Notes: a model not told the origin generated them from the sequence alone. A DNA stretch of 64,000 nucleotides from Asaia bogorensis (GCA_945897825.1 CAMDGX010000003.1:29162-93161), one strand, 5' to 3'; shown: positions 17,928 to 27,229, numbered from the stretch's first letter. A program made the numbers and translations.

Positions 17928-18716
17928 GTGAATCTTAAATATTTTCGCACCATTCTCGCTGCCGGAACAGCATTTGGCCTGTCGGCAGCTGCGGTCGACG
18001 TCCAGGCCGCACCGATCCTGTTTACCGGAAGCACCGGAAGCCTTGCCGCCTCGGTGAGCTTCGACGTCGTCGACACGACGCTGACGATGGTGCTGTCAAA
18101 CACGTCCAGCGCCGACGTGCTGGTTCCGGCCGACGTGCTGACGGGCGTCTACTTCAGTGGGCTGAGTTCGGCCCAGTCGCTCTCCGCAGTGCTGACCTCG
18201 GGCAGCACAGTGATCTACGACACCCAGCCGCCCGGCGGGATCGTGGGCGGCGAGTGGAGCCTCGGCACCGGGCTATCGGCGCCCAATGGGGCCACCGCGG
18301 CACTGACCAGTACCGGCGCAGGCAGCCTAGTGGGGCAGCCGACCTTTCCGGGCGACAACCTCGGCGGGCCCGTCGGCCTTGACGGGCTTCAGTACGGCCT
18401 CGTGTCCGCGGGCGACAACCCCGCGACCGGCAATGGCGGCGTGACCGGGGCAGAGGGGCTGATCCAGAACTCGGTGACCTTCACCCTGGGGGTCGCACAG
18501 GGCTTCTCGGCCTCGAACATCGGTAACGTCTCGTTCCAGTACGGCACGAGCTTCGCCGAGCCGATCGTGCCTGGCACTGGCCAGTGCCCGAACGGGGCGC
18601 CGAACTTCCCGATTTGCAGCCAGCAGCAAACCAGCACGCCGGAGCCGATGAGCATGGGGTTGCTCGGGACCGGCATGGTGGCCCTGGGGCTGCTGCGTCG
18701 CCGCCGTCGCGCCTGA
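17928..18716 (+). CDS. PEP-CTERM exported protein
   Basis: 262-residue protein. Signal peptide at residues 1-27 (ends VDVQA/APIL), a beta-rich Gly/Ser/Thr body, and a classic C-terminal tail TPEPMSMGLLGTGMVALGLL followed by RRRRRA, which directs exosortase-dependent sorting to the outer surface or matrix. GTG 17928 is chosen because GGAG ends eight bases upstream. Cysteines near residues 225-237 (QCPNGAPNFPIC) could pair. Transcribed alone; function unknown. Confidence 0.85.
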   Translation: MNLKYFRTILAAGTAFGLSAAAVDVQAAPILFTGSTGSLAASVSFDVVDTTLTMVLSNTSSADVLVPADVLTGVYFSGLSSAQSLSAVLTSGSTVIYDTQPPGGIVGGEWSLGTGLSAPNGATAALTSTGAGSLVGQPTFPGDNLGGPVGLDGLQYGLVSAGDNPATGNGGVTGAEGLIQNSVTFTLGVAQGFSASNIGNVSFQYGTSFAEPIVPGTGQCPNGAPNFPICSQQQTSTPEPMSMGLLGTGMVALGLLRRRRRA

Positions 18717-18723
18717 CGGGAGA

Positions 18724-18747
18724 GGCCGGGGCCTGGCAGCCCCGGCC
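18724..18747. terminator. Hairpin between convergent genes
   Basis: GGCCGGGGC (18724-18732) and GCCCCGGCC (18739-18747) form a perfect 9-bp stem with a 6-nt loop, between the ends of the PEP-CTERM gene and the phosphotriesterase-family gene. No T-run; a likely RNA 3' end for one or both. Confidence 0.5.
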
Positions 18748-18767
18748 ACCCTGCCTTGCCGGGGCGC

Positions 18768-19808
18768 TCAGGCGAAGGCCAGCACCCGCGCTGGCGTATG
18801 GACCATGATCTGGTCGATCTCCACCTCGCTGAAGCCGCGCTCGCGCATCAGCGGCAGGATGTTCTTGAAGATGTGGGTGTACCCGTGCCCGCCGAGCTTG
18901 GTCAGGCGGGTGCAGTAGCAAATGTCGTGGCTGATCGCGATCCGGTCGAGATTGCCGTGCTCGATCAGCAGGCGGATCCACTTGAGGCGCATGCCGTCAT
19001 TGGGCATGTCGACGTTGGAGATGCCGTAGTAGGTGGTCTCCTGGCCGAACAGGTCGAACTCCACGATCACCCCGGTATCGGCCAGGCGGAGCAGGCGCTC
19101 GGCGTCGAAGATGGTGCGGTCGATGTGGCTGATCACCACCCGGCCGAGATCGACGCCACGGGCGCGAAGGAACTCGGCGACCTCCTGCGGCTGGTCGGGA
19201 TGCCGGCCGGGATGGACGTTGATGGCCGCCCCGGTGTGCTGCTGGGCGATGATGGCGGCTTCCATCACCTGCTTCTCATGGTCGGTCCAGGGCGACTGGC
19301 AGCCGACCTCGCCGATGATGCCGCTGCGGATGTCGGTGCCCCAGGCGCCCTCGGTCAGCTGCGCGATCATCTCGGCAGCATAGGAGTCGACCCCGCGGCC
19401 GAAGGTGGCGTCCTGCTGGTATTCCTCGACATAAAAGCCGCAGCCCATGACGATATGAGTGTCGGTCGCCTCCGAGATGGAAAGCAGGCCAGACGGGTTG
19501 GGCTTCAGCCCCTCGCAGGTGAGCTCGACAATCGCTCGGCCGCCGGCGGCATGCATCTTGGCTACCTCGTCGGTGATCAGCTCCGGGATGACCAGCTTGT
19601 ATTTCCCGGCATGCGGCACGCGGCCATAGACGATCTCGTGGTAGTTCTCGAGCGTGATCTCGGGCCAGGGCTGGTTCAGCGCGGCGAGCTTCGGCGGGGT
19701 GATGTCGCACAGCAGGTGCTCATGCATCAGCGTCGGGCCGAGCTCGGACGGCGCGATCAGGCCGCGGACGGTCTGGATCCGGCCCTTGAGGTCGCTGCGT
19801 GTCACCAT
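18768..19808 (-). CDS. Phosphotriesterase-family metal-dependent hydrolase
   Basis: 346-residue amidohydrolase-superfamily protein. The metal ligands appear as MHEHLL (HxH, about residue 28), GEVG (Glu in place of the carbamylated Lys, as in Php-type proteins), NVHPGRH, SHIDRT and the late SHD. Members hydrolyse lactones or phosphoesters, often sugar lactones; the true substrate here is unknown. Likely cytoplasmic, no signal peptide. Confidence 0.88.
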   Translation of the reverse strand: MVTRSDLKGRIQTVRGLIAPSELGPTLMHEHLLCDITPPKLAALNQPWPEITLENYHEIVYGRVPHAGKYKLVIPELITDEVAKMHAAGGRAIVELTCEGLKPNPSGLLSISEATDTHIVMGCGFYVEEYQQDATFGRGVDSYAAEMIAQLTEGAWGTDIRSGIIGEVGCQSPWTDHEKQVMEAAIIAQQHTGAAINVHPGRHPDQPQEVAEFLRARGVDLGRVVISHIDRTIFDAERLLRLADTGVIVEFDLFGQETTYYGISNVDMPNDGMRLKWIRLLIEHGNLDRIAISHDICYCTRLTKLGGHGYTHIFKNILPLMRERGFSEVEIDQIMVHTPARVLAFA

Positions 19809-19871
19809 GTCGCATCTCCTGTCGCTGGGCGCCAGTATGGCGATCGGCCAGCTTCGGGGAATGCAGAAAAT

Positions 19872-19948
19872 TGGTCGGAGCGGCGGGATTCGAACCCACG
19901 ACCCCCAGTCCCCCAGACTGATGCGCTACCAGGCTGCGCTACGCTCCG
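19872..19948 (-). tRNA. tRNA-Pro (anticodon GGG)
   Basis: On the minus strand the 77-nt sequence starts CGGAGCG and ends CGCTCCG plus ACCA, giving a 7-bp acceptor stem with encoded CCA. The D-arm is GCGCAGCCTGGTAGCGC, the anticodon arm has loop CTGGGGG (anticodon GGG, decoding CCC/CCU) closed by TCAGT/ACTGG, and the T-loop is TTCGAAT. All arms fit the proline tRNA pattern. Confidence 0.97.
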
Positions 19949-20023
19949 ACCGTGGGGAGGCATCGTGTAGCAGCGACCGCACCGCTCTGCAATGCGCCGC
20001 GTGGACGGGGATAGCGGCAGGGG

Positions 20024-20659
20024 TCAGGGCAGCAGCGCGCGCAGGGCTTCCAGTTCGCGCAGCGTATGCGACAGCACGGCCCGCAGTTGCGCCGCCTCGG
20101 CGGCCAGCTCGGCGGCGCGCGGGTCAACGGAAGGGTCCTCTTGCCGGTTGGCGCTGCGCGCGGGCGCGCGTTTCGCGGCGGCGGCCGCCGCCTGGGCCGG
20201 CGCGGGCGGGGTCAGGCCAGGCATCGGCAGTTCGGGCGCCATGGACCCGGGGTCGGCGTCCCCGTCGGATTCAAGACGCTCCTGGCCGTCGAGCGCCTCC
20301 TCGCGCTCCTCGGGCGGTGCGGGAGGAATGTCATCGGACAGCTTGCCGCCACCTTCGCGAAGCAAGCGCTGCACGCCCTTGATCGTATAGCCCTGGATGT
20401 AGAGCAGGTCGGAGACGCGGCGCAGCAGCGCGATGTCGTCGGGGCGATAGTAGCGCCGGCCGCCGCCGCGCTTCAGCGGCTTCACCTGGGGGAACTTCGT
20501 TTCCCAGAAGCGCAGTACGTGCTGCGGGATATGAAGTTCGTCCGCCACCTCGCTGATGGTGCGAAAGGCATTGGGCGCCTTCTTCGGTTTTCCACGCCCC
20601 CCATCGGCGCCGTCCTCGCCGTCATCGGCGATCGCGGCCATTGCCGCGCGGCCGCTCAT
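20024..20659 (-). CDS. MerR-family transcriptional regulator
   Basis: 211 residues. The winged helix-turn-helix at about 33-100 ([28 protein letters not shown], then [15 protein letters not shown]) is of the MerR class found beside ihfA in alphaproteobacteria. The rest is a Pro/Ala/acidic linker and a C-terminal helix ([20 protein letters not shown]) that may form a coiled coil; there is no metal-binding cysteine motif. The start overlaps the ihfA stop by 4 bases (ATGA), so they are co-translated. Target genes are unknown. Confidence 0.88.
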   Translation of the reverse strand: MSGRAAMAAIADDGEDGADGGRGKPKKAPNAFRTISEVADELHIPQHVLRFWETKFPQVKPLKRGGGRRYYRPDDIALLRRVSDLLYIQGYTIKGVQRLLREGGGKLSDDIPPAPPEEREEALDGQERLESDGDADPGSMAPELPMPGLTPPAPAQAAAAAAKRAPARSANRQEDPSVDPRAAELAAEAAQLRAVLSHTLRELEALRALLP

Positions 20660-20970
20660 TCGTCGTCTCCGCCAACCGGCGGCGCCATGTGGTTGACATG
20701 GGCGCGCAGCACTTGGCTCGGGCGGAACACCAGGACGCGCCGCGGCAGGATCGGAACCTCCACGCCCGTCTTGGGATTGCGGCCGATGCGACGGCCCTTC
20801 TGGCGCACGGAGAATGTCCCGAAGCCACTGATCTTGACGGATTCCCCGGCTTCCAGTGCGGCACTCATCCGCGCCAGCACAACCTCCAGCAGGTCGGCCG
20901 ATTCGTTCCGGGAGAGGCCCACCTGGGTGTAGATGGTCTCGGTCAGGTGGGCGCGGGTGACAGTGTTCAT
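20656..20970 (-). CDS. ihfA: Integration host factor subunit alpha
   Basis: 104-residue DNA-bending protein of the HU/IHF family. [25 protein letters not shown] and [24 protein letters not shown] are typical, and the Pro that intercalates in DNA lies in the GRNPKTG arm. Forms a heterodimer with IhfB and bends specific sites in replication, recombination and transcription. Followed immediately by the merR-type gene. Confidence 0.95.
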   Translation of the reverse strand: MNTVTRAHLTETIYTQVGLSRNESADLLEVVLARMSAALEAGESVKISGFGTFSVRQKGRRIGRNPKTGVEVPILPRRVLVFRPSQVLRAHVNHMAPPVGGDDE

Positions 20971-20976
20971 CGCGGC

Positions 20977-21005
20977 ACGCTATGCAGAGTGCGCGGCGAC
21001 GTCAA
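20977..21005 (-). promoter_or_regulatory. Candidate promoter of ihfA
   Basis: On the minus strand TTGACG (21000-21005) and TAGCGT (20977-20982) are 17 bases apart, with the ihfA ATG only six bases after the -10. Transcription from it would begin at or next to the start codon. The -10 is a weak match, so this is tentative. Confidence 0.3.
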
Positions 21006-21081
21006 GAATACTTTGGCATCAACCTCTTGCCCCGGCCCGATCGCAGCGCCTTGCAGCCGCGGGCCGGATGTTTCGCCTAGG

Positions 21082-22089
21082 CTAGAGCCGCACCAGGGCG
21101 CTGCCCCAGGTAAGGCCGCCGCCCAGCGCCTCCATCAGCACCAGATCGCCGCGCTTGATCCGCCCGTCGCCCCAGGCCTGGGCGAGCGCCAGCGGGATGG
21201 AGGCGGCGGAGGTGTTGGCGTGCTGGTCAACGGTGACCACCACACGGCCGGGCGGCAGGTGCAGCCGCTTGCCGATCGCCTCGATGATGCGCAGGTTGGC
21301 CTGGTGCGGCACCAGCCAGTCCACGTCGGCATGGGTCAGGCCATTGGCCTCCAACGCCTCGGTCACCGCGCCGGCAAGCTTGGCCACCGCATGGCGGAAC
21401 ACCTCGTTGCCCTTCATGACGAGATGGCCCGGCTTGTCCGGCTGGCCCACGGCGCCATCGACATAGAGGATGTCCCCCAGGTCACCCTGTGCGTGCAGAT
21501 GGGTGGACAGGATGCCGGAGTCCGGCGTCCCGGCCCCGTCGCCCGCATGCTGGCCCGCGCGCAACAGCACGGCGCCGGCGCCGTCGCCGAACAGCACGCA
21601 GGTGCCGCGGTCCTCCCAGTTCATGATGCGCGAATAGACCTCGGAGCCGATCACCAGCATGCAGCGCGCCTGTCCGGCGCGGATCATGCCGTCGGCGACC
21701 GACAGGGCGTAGATGAAGCCGCTGCAGGCGGCAGACAGGTCGAAGCCGAACCCCCCTGCCCCCAGCGCGGCCTGCACCCGGACCGCGGCGGCGGGGAAGG
21801 CCTGGTCGGGGGTTGCGGTGGCGACGATGATGCCGTCCACCTCGGCCGCGGCCACCCCGGCATCGGCCAGCGCCGCGCGTCCGGCCTCGGTGGCCATGAA
21901 GGCGCAGGTTTCGTGTGGTGCGGCCAAGTGGCGCTGGCGGATGCCGGTGCGCTCGCGGATCCACTCGTCGGAGGTGTCGACGCGCTCGGCCAGCTCTGCA
22001 TTGGTCACGATGCGCGCCGGCAGGTAGGCGCCGATGCCGACAAGCTGGGTCCGGACGGGCACGCGCCCCGCAGGCCGGTGCCCTGTCAT
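21082..22089 (-). CDS. fabH: Beta-ketoacyl-ACP synthase III
   Basis: 335-residue condensing enzyme that joins acetyl-CoA to malonyl-ACP to start fatty acid synthesis. The Cys-His-Asn triad is visible: C122 in LSAACSGFIYAL, His in VPHQANLRIIE and Asn in VDQHANTS. ATG 22089 is chosen because it begins one base after the plsX stop and gives the normal FabH N-terminus (TQLVGIGAYLPARIVTN); the upstream ATG 22185 would overlap plsX. Part of the plsX-fabH unit. Confidence 0.94.
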   Translation of the reverse strand: MTGHRPAGRVPVRTQLVGIGAYLPARIVTNAELAERVDTSDEWIRERTGIRQRHLAAPHETCAFMATEAGRAALADAGVAAAEVDGIIVATATPDQAFPAAAVRVQAALGAGGFGFDLSAACSGFIYALSVADGMIRAGQARCMLVIGSEVYSRIMNWEDRGTCVLFGDGAGAVLLRAGQHAGDGAGTPDSGILSTHLHAQGDLGDILYVDGAVGQPDKPGHLVMKGNEVFRHAVAKLAGAVTEALEANGLTHADVDWLVPHQANLRIIEAIGKRLHLPPGRVVVTVDQHANTSAASIPLALAQAWGDGRIKRGDLVLMEALGGGLTWGSALVRL

Positions 22090-22090
22090 C

Positions 22091-23254
22091 TCAGCGCGCG
22101 GTGGCGAGGTGTGGTCCGCCGCCGTCCCCGGGGGTGATGCTCCCGGGCGTGCCGCTGCCGGCGCTGGCGGGGTCTGCTGGTCCATCCGTTGCGTTTCCTG
22201 TCGTTCCCGGCGTGGGGGGTGCCGCCCCGACGGTGGGGGACAGGGCGGCGATGCGGCCCAGGCCGTCGCGAATCCCATCGTTGAAGCGGTGCACCACCAT
22301 GTCCATAGCGACGTCCAGCGCGTGCGCGAAGCCCTGCGCATCCGTTCCGCCATGCGATTTCACCACGACACCGCCCAGGCCCAGCATGACCGCGCCGTTG
22401 TAGCGCCGTGGATCAAGCCACTCGCGCAGCCGCTCCAGCCCCGGCCGGACCAGGAGGTAGCCGAGCTTGGCGGAGATCGATGAGGAAAACACCTCGCGCA
22501 GCATGGTACCGACCAGCTTCAGCGCGCCTTCGCCGGTCTTCAGCGCGACATTGCCGGTGAAGCCGTCGGTCACCACCACGTCGGTGGTTCCGGCTGCAAT
22601 ATCATGGCCTTCCACGAAACCGTGGAACTGCGCAGCGAGGTGCGACTGGCGCAGCGTCTCGGCCGCTAGGCGCAGCGTGTCGCTGCCTTTCAGCTCCTCG
22701 GACCCGACGTTCAACAGGCCGATCGTGGGCGCGGTCAAGCCGAGCACGGTGCGGGCGAAAACGTCGCCCATGACCGCGAATTCCACCAGGTTGCGCGTGT
22801 CGCACACCACATTGGCGCCGAGGTCGAGCATCACCACGTCGCCGCGCGCCGACGGGCCGATCGCGGCCATGGCGGGGCGGTCGATGCCCGGCAGGGTCTT
22901 GATGACAATCTTGGCCAGCGCGAGCAACGCGCCGGTGTTTCCGGCCGAGACGACGCCGGAAGCCTCGTGCGCCGCCACCGCATCGATCGCCACCCGCATG
23001 GAGGCGCCGCGCAGCCGCAGTGCCGCCGTCGGCTTCATGTCGCCGCCGATCACGTCCGGTGCGTGGCGAACCGTGCACAGCGCCTGTGCGCGCTTGTATC
23101 GGGCCAGAAGTGGCGCCAGCCGGGCCTCGTCGCCTACCAGCAGGAAGCGCGCGCCGGGGTGGCGTTCGGCCGCGATATCCAGGCCGGCGACCACCACATC
23201 CGGCGCGTTGTCGCCGCCCATCGCATCGACCGCGAGGGTGAATCCGACACTCAT
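22091..23254 (-). CDS. plsX: Phosphate acyltransferase
   Basis: 387-residue peripheral membrane enzyme that makes acyl-phosphate from acyl-ACP for phospholipid synthesis. It begins FTLAVDAMGGDNAPDVVVAG and contains SAGNTGALLA and VVVTDGFTGNVALKTGEG, hallmarks of PlsX. The C-terminal 45 or so residues are a low-complexity Gly/Pro/Thr/Ala tail beyond the normal family end. ATG 23254 fits the conserved start. Confidence 0.95.
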   Translation of the reverse strand: MSVGFTLAVDAMGGDNAPDVVVAGLDIAAERHPGARFLLVGDEARLAPLLARYKRAQALCTVRHAPDVIGGDMKPTAALRLRGASMRVAIDAVAAHEASGVVSAGNTGALLALAKIVIKTLPGIDRPAMAAIGPSARGDVVMLDLGANVVCDTRNLVEFAVMGDVFARTVLGLTAPTIGLLNVGSEELKGSDTLRLAAETLRQSHLAAQFHGFVEGHDIAAGTTDVVVTDGFTGNVALKTGEGALKLVGTMLREVFSSSISAKLGYLLVRPGLERLREWLDPRRYNGAVMLGLGGVVVKSHGGTDAQGFAHALDVAMDMVVHRFNDGIRDGLGRIAALSPTVGAAPPTPGTTGNATDGPADPASAGSGTPGSITPGDGGGPHLATAR

Positions 23255-23411
23255 GCCGCCAGGACCTTCAGGACGGGATTCGCCATTGGGCCGGCGCTCC
23301 CCTCTTCGGTGCCCCATTCGTCGGTGCCCCAATCGCCGGTGCAGCAGCCCTTGCCGCGCATTCGCTGCCCGCGCCCGAGTATCCGAAGCCGCCGCTTGCC
23401 CGAGGGCAGGC

Positions 23412-23615
23412 TCAGGCTCGGACGGTGCCCTTCAGGGCCTTGCCAGCCACCGACACCTCGCGGCCGTCGTAGTGACCGCAATGGCTGCACACATGGTGCG
23501 GGCGCTTCAGCTCGCCGCAATTCGAGCACTCGGCGTGGGCCGAAGCAACCAGCGCGTGGTGGCTGCGCCGCATGCCGATGCGCGAGGGGGAGGACTTCTT
23601 CTTCGGTACGGCCAT
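23412..23615 (-). CDS. rpmF: 50S ribosomal protein L32
   Basis: 67 residues starting [20 protein letters not shown], the L32 signature. Four cysteines (C30, C33, C43, C46) form the zinc ribbon, so this is the zinc-binding C+ form. Located between DUF177 and plsX, as in many bacteria. Confidence 0.97.
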   Translation of the reverse strand: MAVPKKKSSPSRIGMRRSHHALVASAHAECSNCGELKRPHHVCSHCGHYDGREVSVAGKALKGTVRA

Positions 23616-23821
23616 GGGACCACGCAACTCCGGGCAGCGTGACGATCCGTTCGGTCCGAAAGGGCGACACAAACGCGACGGACGGGACCTTCAGGGGCCA
23701 GGCCATGCACGAGGACGTCGCCATTGCGGCGGATGCGTTCACATAGGGGCAAAAACGCGAGGCGCGCCAACTAGCAGAGGTACCAGCCCCCCGCAAGCCA
23801 TGGCGCGACATGGACACCATT

Positions 23822-24412
23822 CTACCCATCCTGTCGGCGTCGCGCCAGCGCTGCGAAGGGCGAGGGGCGCTGAATCTGCGCGGGCTCATCCGACGCGGCT
23901 TCGGCACCGGCATCGTCGTCTGCCATGGGCGACAGGGCACCGGGCATGCGCGGATAGGGGTCGAGCGCCAAGGCCAGCTGCTGCACCGTCGACTCTCCCA
24001 GGTCGAGATGGGCGCCGCGATACGGCAGCTCGTCATCGGCGTCGAGATCGATCGGCGCGTCCTCGAAATCGTCGAACTGCTCCTCCGGCACGAAGCGGAT
24101 GCGGAACGTCTCGCGCAGGTCGACGCCGAACGGCTCGGCGGTCACGATGCATTCCTGGGTGACCTGCGCCACCAGTTCCCCTTCCGCCACCACCACGCCG
24201 CCGCCGACCGCGGCAAGGCGATAGTGACACGACAGCGCGCCCACCGCCGGAATGCGCAGCCGGGCGGCGATGGAAACGCATTCCTGGGGCGTTGCCACCA
24301 CATCGCGCACGGTGCCGGCGGTGCCGATCTGGGCGAGGGCGACCGGGCGGTGCAGTTCGGGCTCCGCAATGGGCGCGAACGATTCGGGGCCGCTGACGGG
24401 CGGGCGGGTCAT
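23822..24412 (-). CDS. DUF177/YceD family protein (23S rRNA accumulation protein homologue)
   Basis: 196-residue protein of the YceD/DUF177 family, recognised by ALSCHYRLAAVGGGVVVAEGELVAQVTQEC and EEQFDDFEDAPIDLDADDELPY. The family sits next to rpmF in most bacteria and is linked to 23S rRNA processing. The alphaproteobacterial form ends in an acidic/Pro-rich tail. Start overlaps the stop of the CBP3-like gene by 4 bases. A 206-base gap before rpmF shows no other gene. Confidence 0.85.
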   Translation of the reverse strand: MTRPPVSGPESFAPIAEPELHRPVALAQIGTAGTVRDVVATPQECVSIAARLRIPAVGALSCHYRLAAVGGGVVVAEGELVAQVTQECIVTAEPFGVDLRETFRIRFVPEEQFDDFEDAPIDLDADDELPYRGAHLDLGESTVQQLALALDPYPRMPGALSPMADDDAGAEAASDEPAQIQRPSPFAALARRRQDG

Positions 24413-25035
24413 GGCAGGGCCTCCTCCGGGGCTTCGAAACGCAGCCGGGCCGCCAGCAACGCCTCTGCCGGCAACGCCTCCAGCATGGCCACCTGCCGTC
24501 GCACCAGCTCGGCAAGGCGGCGCGGCGACTCGGGTTCGGGAACCTGGCCACGCCAGACATTGCGCGCCAGCGCGTCGGCCAGCGCCGCGTCGTCGCTGTC
24601 GGCGATGGCCGCGGCATAGGCGCTGGCGCGGCCGTGGAACGCCTCCCACATCGCCTTCACCCGCTTGCCCACCGCCAGGTCGCTCACCCCCATCTCGCGC
24701 AGGTTGATGTCCATGTCGGAGAACATCGCGTCGAACACCGCCTGTGCCACCTCTGGCCCCGGCGGCGGCAGGGCGGTCAGGCGCCGGATCACCAGGAAAG
24801 CATGCAGGCCGACAAGGTCGAACCGCCCGTCCAGCGTGTCGGGCACGCCGAGGTCGCGATAGAAAAACGGCGCGCGCGCCGCGGCGACGATCATGCCGTA
24901 CAGTTCGAACCCAAGCCGCTCATGGCGGCGCCGCCGCAGGAAACCCAGCACCTTGCTCTCCAGCCTCTCCGAAGCTGCGGCCACGCGATGGCGCGTGTCC
25001 GCTGGACATGCTAGCACGTAGGCGCGGTGCGCCAA
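24409..25035 (-). CDS. Ubiquinol-cytochrome c chaperone (CBP3/UQCC1) family protein
   Basis: 208-residue protein with FELYGMIVAAARAPFFYRDLGVPDTLDGRFDLVGLHAFLVIRRL-like core (here split: FELYGMIVAAARAPFFYRD, then FDLVGLHAFLVIRRL) and MDINLREMGVSDLAVGKRVK, which match bacterial homologues of mitochondrial Cbp3. In mitochondria Cbp3 guides cytochrome b synthesis into the bc1 complex; the bacterial role is inferred. First gene of the DUF177, rpmF, plsX, fabH run, divergent from bamE. An internal start is possible. Confidence 0.8.
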   Translation of the reverse strand: MAHRAYVLACPADTRHRVAAASERLESKVLGFLRRRRHERLGFELYGMIVAAARAPFFYRDLGVPDTLDGRFDLVGLHAFLVIRRLTALPPPGPEVAQAVFDAMFSDMDINLREMGVSDLAVGKRVKAMWEAFHGRASAYAAAIADSDDAALADALARNVWRGQVPEPESPRRLAELVRRQVAMLEALPAEALLAARLRFEAPEEALP

Positions 25036-25103
25036 CCTGCCAGCCTCGCTGGCCCGGCACGCCGCGACGTCGCGACGGACATCTGCAACCTGACCGCTCT
25101 GCG

Positions 25104-25664
25104 ATGACCGCCCGCACGCCTTCGACTTCCAGCACCCGGACCAAGGACCACGCTGTGTCGCCTGCCCGCCTGCTCTCCCCCGCCCTGCTGTCGCTCGTTG
25201 TGCTGCTCGCCGCGGCGCCTCTGGCCGGCTGCGACACGACCGGCTTTCTCAGCCATCCGATCCAGGCGCGCGGCAACCGCATCGACCCCGACCAGCTGGC
25301 GCAGCTGGTCGCCGGCACCTCGACGCGGGCCGATGCCCTGGCGCTGATGGGCTCGCCCACCGCGCGGGCCACGTTCGACGACAACACCTGGCTCTACATC
25401 TCCGAGATGACCAAGCCGGTGATCGGCGCGACCAACCGAGTGGCGGACCAGCAGGTCGTGGCGCTGGTGTTCGACCCGGCCGGCGTGCTGCGGCGGATCG
25501 ACCTCAAGGGCGCGGAGGATGCGGTGGCCGTGGACGTGGCCACGCGCACCACGCCCACCCCCGGCAACGAGACCAGCTTCCTCCAGCAGTTGCTGGGCAA
25601 TGTCGGCCGGTTCAACCCAGGCGGCCCATTGGGCGGATCGTCCGCGCCGCGCAGCAACTACTGA
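25104..25664 (+). CDS. bamE: Outer-membrane assembly lipoprotein BamE (SmpA/OmlA)
   Basis: 186-residue lipoprotein of the BAM complex, which inserts beta-barrel proteins into the outer membrane. The lipobox is APLAGC (Cys 43 from ATG 25104). The SmpA/OmlA domain follows: RGNRIDPDQLAQLVAGTSTRADALALMGSP, then NTWLYISE. GTG 25155 would give a shorter, more usual signal peptide of 25 residues and may be the true start. C-terminal part is a disordered Gly/Pro/Asn tail. Confidence 0.88.
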   Translation: MTARTPSTSSTRTKDHAVSPARLLSPALLSLVVLLAAAPLAGCDTTGFLSHPIQARGNRIDPDQLAQLVAGTSTRADALALMGSPTARATFDDNTWLYISEMTKPVIGATNRVADQQVVALVFDPAGVLRRIDLKGAEDAVAVDVATRTTPTPGNETSFLQQLLGNVGRFNPGGPLGGSSAPRSNY

Positions 25665-25696
25665 GCCGCACGCGCTCAGCCGCACGCGGGCGCCCC

Positions 25697-26668
25697 TCAG
25701 GCGAAGTGGCTCCAGCCCCTCGCGGCCAGTGGCATGGGCTGCCCATCCACCCCAGTAACCACGACCTCCGCTGCCCCGGCGGCGAAGGCTCCGATCCGCG
25801 TGACAGCAACGCCACACGCCGCCGCCGCCTCGCGAAGCGCCGCGGCGTGCGACTCCGGCACCGCCAGCAACAACTCGTAGTCGTCGCCCCCGGCCAGGCA
25901 GCGCGCCAGCAGGCCCGGCTCCGCCGTCACCGCCCCCCGTGCCGCCGCGGACAACGGCACCAGTGCCGCCTCGATCGTGGCCGAAACGCCTGCGCCGCGG
26001 CAGAGATGGCCGAGGTCCTGCACCAACCCATCCGAGACATCCATCGCCGCCGTGGCGATCCCGGACAGGCGCAGGCCAAGCGCCACGCGCGGCTGCGGCA
26101 GACGGTAGCGCCCGGCGAGGTATCCCCCGGCATCCGCCAGGCGCCCGGTCGCCGCCAGCAGGCCCAGCGCCCCGTCGCCGATCGTGCCGGTGACCCACAC
26201 GCCATCACCCGGGCGGGCACCGGTGCGGCGCAGCGCGGTGCCGGGGGCCACGGTGCCGAGGATGGTCAGCGACAGGCTGGTCGGCCCTGGCGTGGAGGTC
26301 GTGTCCCCCCCGAGCAAAGCGATGGCAAACTCCGCCTGATCGGCGGCGAGCCCGGCGGCGAAGCCCGCGAACCACGCATCCGGCGTGTCCCGCCGCACCG
26401 AGACGGTCAGCAGGTAGCCAAATGGAGTCGCGCCCATCGCGGCAAGATCGGAGAGGTTGGTGCGCAATAGCTTGCGCGCGATGAGGCCGGGCGGGTCGTC
26501 GGGCAGGAAATGCACGCCCTCGACCATCGCATCGGCCGCGATCACCATCTCGCGCCCCCGAGGGGGCGTGAACACTGCCGCATCGTCGCCGAGGTCGAGC
26601 GCACCGGGCCCGGCCAGAGGTCGAAAATGCTTGTATATCAATGAAAATTCAGCAGGGATGGATGTCAC
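25697..26668 (-). CDS. thiL: Thiamine-monophosphate kinase
   Basis: 323 residues. ThiL phosphorylates thiamine monophosphate to the active diphosphate. Seen motifs: GDDAAVF near residue 27, LLRTNLSDLAAMGA, LLGGDTTSTPGP and AMDVSDGLVQDLGHLC, in the PurM-like ATP-binding fold. It sits after nusB as in many proteobacteria. Confidence 0.95.
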   Translation of the reverse strand: MTSIPAEFSLIYKHFRPLAGPGALDLGDDAAVFTPPRGREMVIAADAMVEGVHFLPDDPPGLIARKLLRTNLSDLAAMGATPFGYLLTVSVRRDTPDAWFAGFAAGLAADQAEFAIALLGGDTTSTPGPTSLSLTILGTVAPGTALRRTGARPGDGVWVTGTIGDGALGLLAATGRLADAGGYLAGRYRLPQPRVALGLRLSGIATAAMDVSDGLVQDLGHLCRGAGVSATIEAALVPLSAAARGAVTAEPGLLARCLAGGDDYELLLAVPESHAAALREAAAACGVAVTRIGAFAAGAAEVVVTGVDGQPMPLAARGWSHFA

Positions 26669-26698
26669 GTCTGATCCCCTACCCCGGTGCGCCGAGGT

Positions 26699-27229
26699 TC
26701 AGGCCGATGCCTCGCCGGGGAATTCGCCGGGCCGCAGGCGCCGGGCGAGGCGATCCAGCACGCCGTTGGCCATGTTCGGGATCTCGCCATCGAAGAAGCC
26801 GTGCGCGATGTCCAGGTACTCGTTGATCACCACGCGGCCCGGCGGCCCGTCGCTCATCCACAACTCCGCCGCGCCCGCGCGCAGCAGGGCGCGCAACACC
26901 GGGTCCAGCCGCTCCATCGGCCAATCCGCCGCCAGCGTCGCGGCCAGCATGCCGTCGATCTCGTCCTGCTGTGTGGTGGCGGTGCGCACGATGCGGGCAA
27001 ACAGCGGCACGTTGGCATCCGGCGCCCGACCATCCTCAAAGCCGCTGCCGGGCTCGGCACCCAGGCGATGGCGCACGAACTCGTCGATCACCCGCTCAGC
27101 GGAAATCTGCGTCTGCTCCGACTGGAACAGCGCCTGCACCGCGGCCACACGGGCCGAGGTGCGCGGCCGCCCGCCGGGGCCGGCAGGGCGCGCGGGCGTC
27201 CGGGATTTCGGCGCATCAGGGCTGGGCAT
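26699..27229 (-). CDS. nusB: Transcription antitermination factor NusB
   Basis: 176-residue all-helical RNA-binding protein that joins NusE on boxA RNA for rRNA antitermination. The core starts SARVAAVQALFQSEQ and ends VINEYLDIAHGFFDGEIPNMANGVLDRLAR, as in NusB. The first 25 residues are a Pro/Arg-rich extension. Two bases separate it from ribH. Confidence 0.94.
   Translation of the reverse strand: MPSPDAPKSRTPARPAGPGGRPRTSARVAAVQALFQSEQTQISAERVIDEFVRHRLGAEPGSGFEDGRAPDANVPLFARIVRTATTQQDEIDGMLAATLAADWPMERLDPVLRALLRAGAAELWMSDGPPGRVVINEYLDIAHGFFDGEIPNMANGVLDRLARRLRPGEFPGEASA

Noticed and set aside
23255..23332. Upstream extension of plsX with repeated GHRRMGHRR
   Set aside because: Comes from a short direct repeat (GGTGCCCCATTCGTC-like) in the gap before plsX; the conserved PlsX start is ATG 23254.
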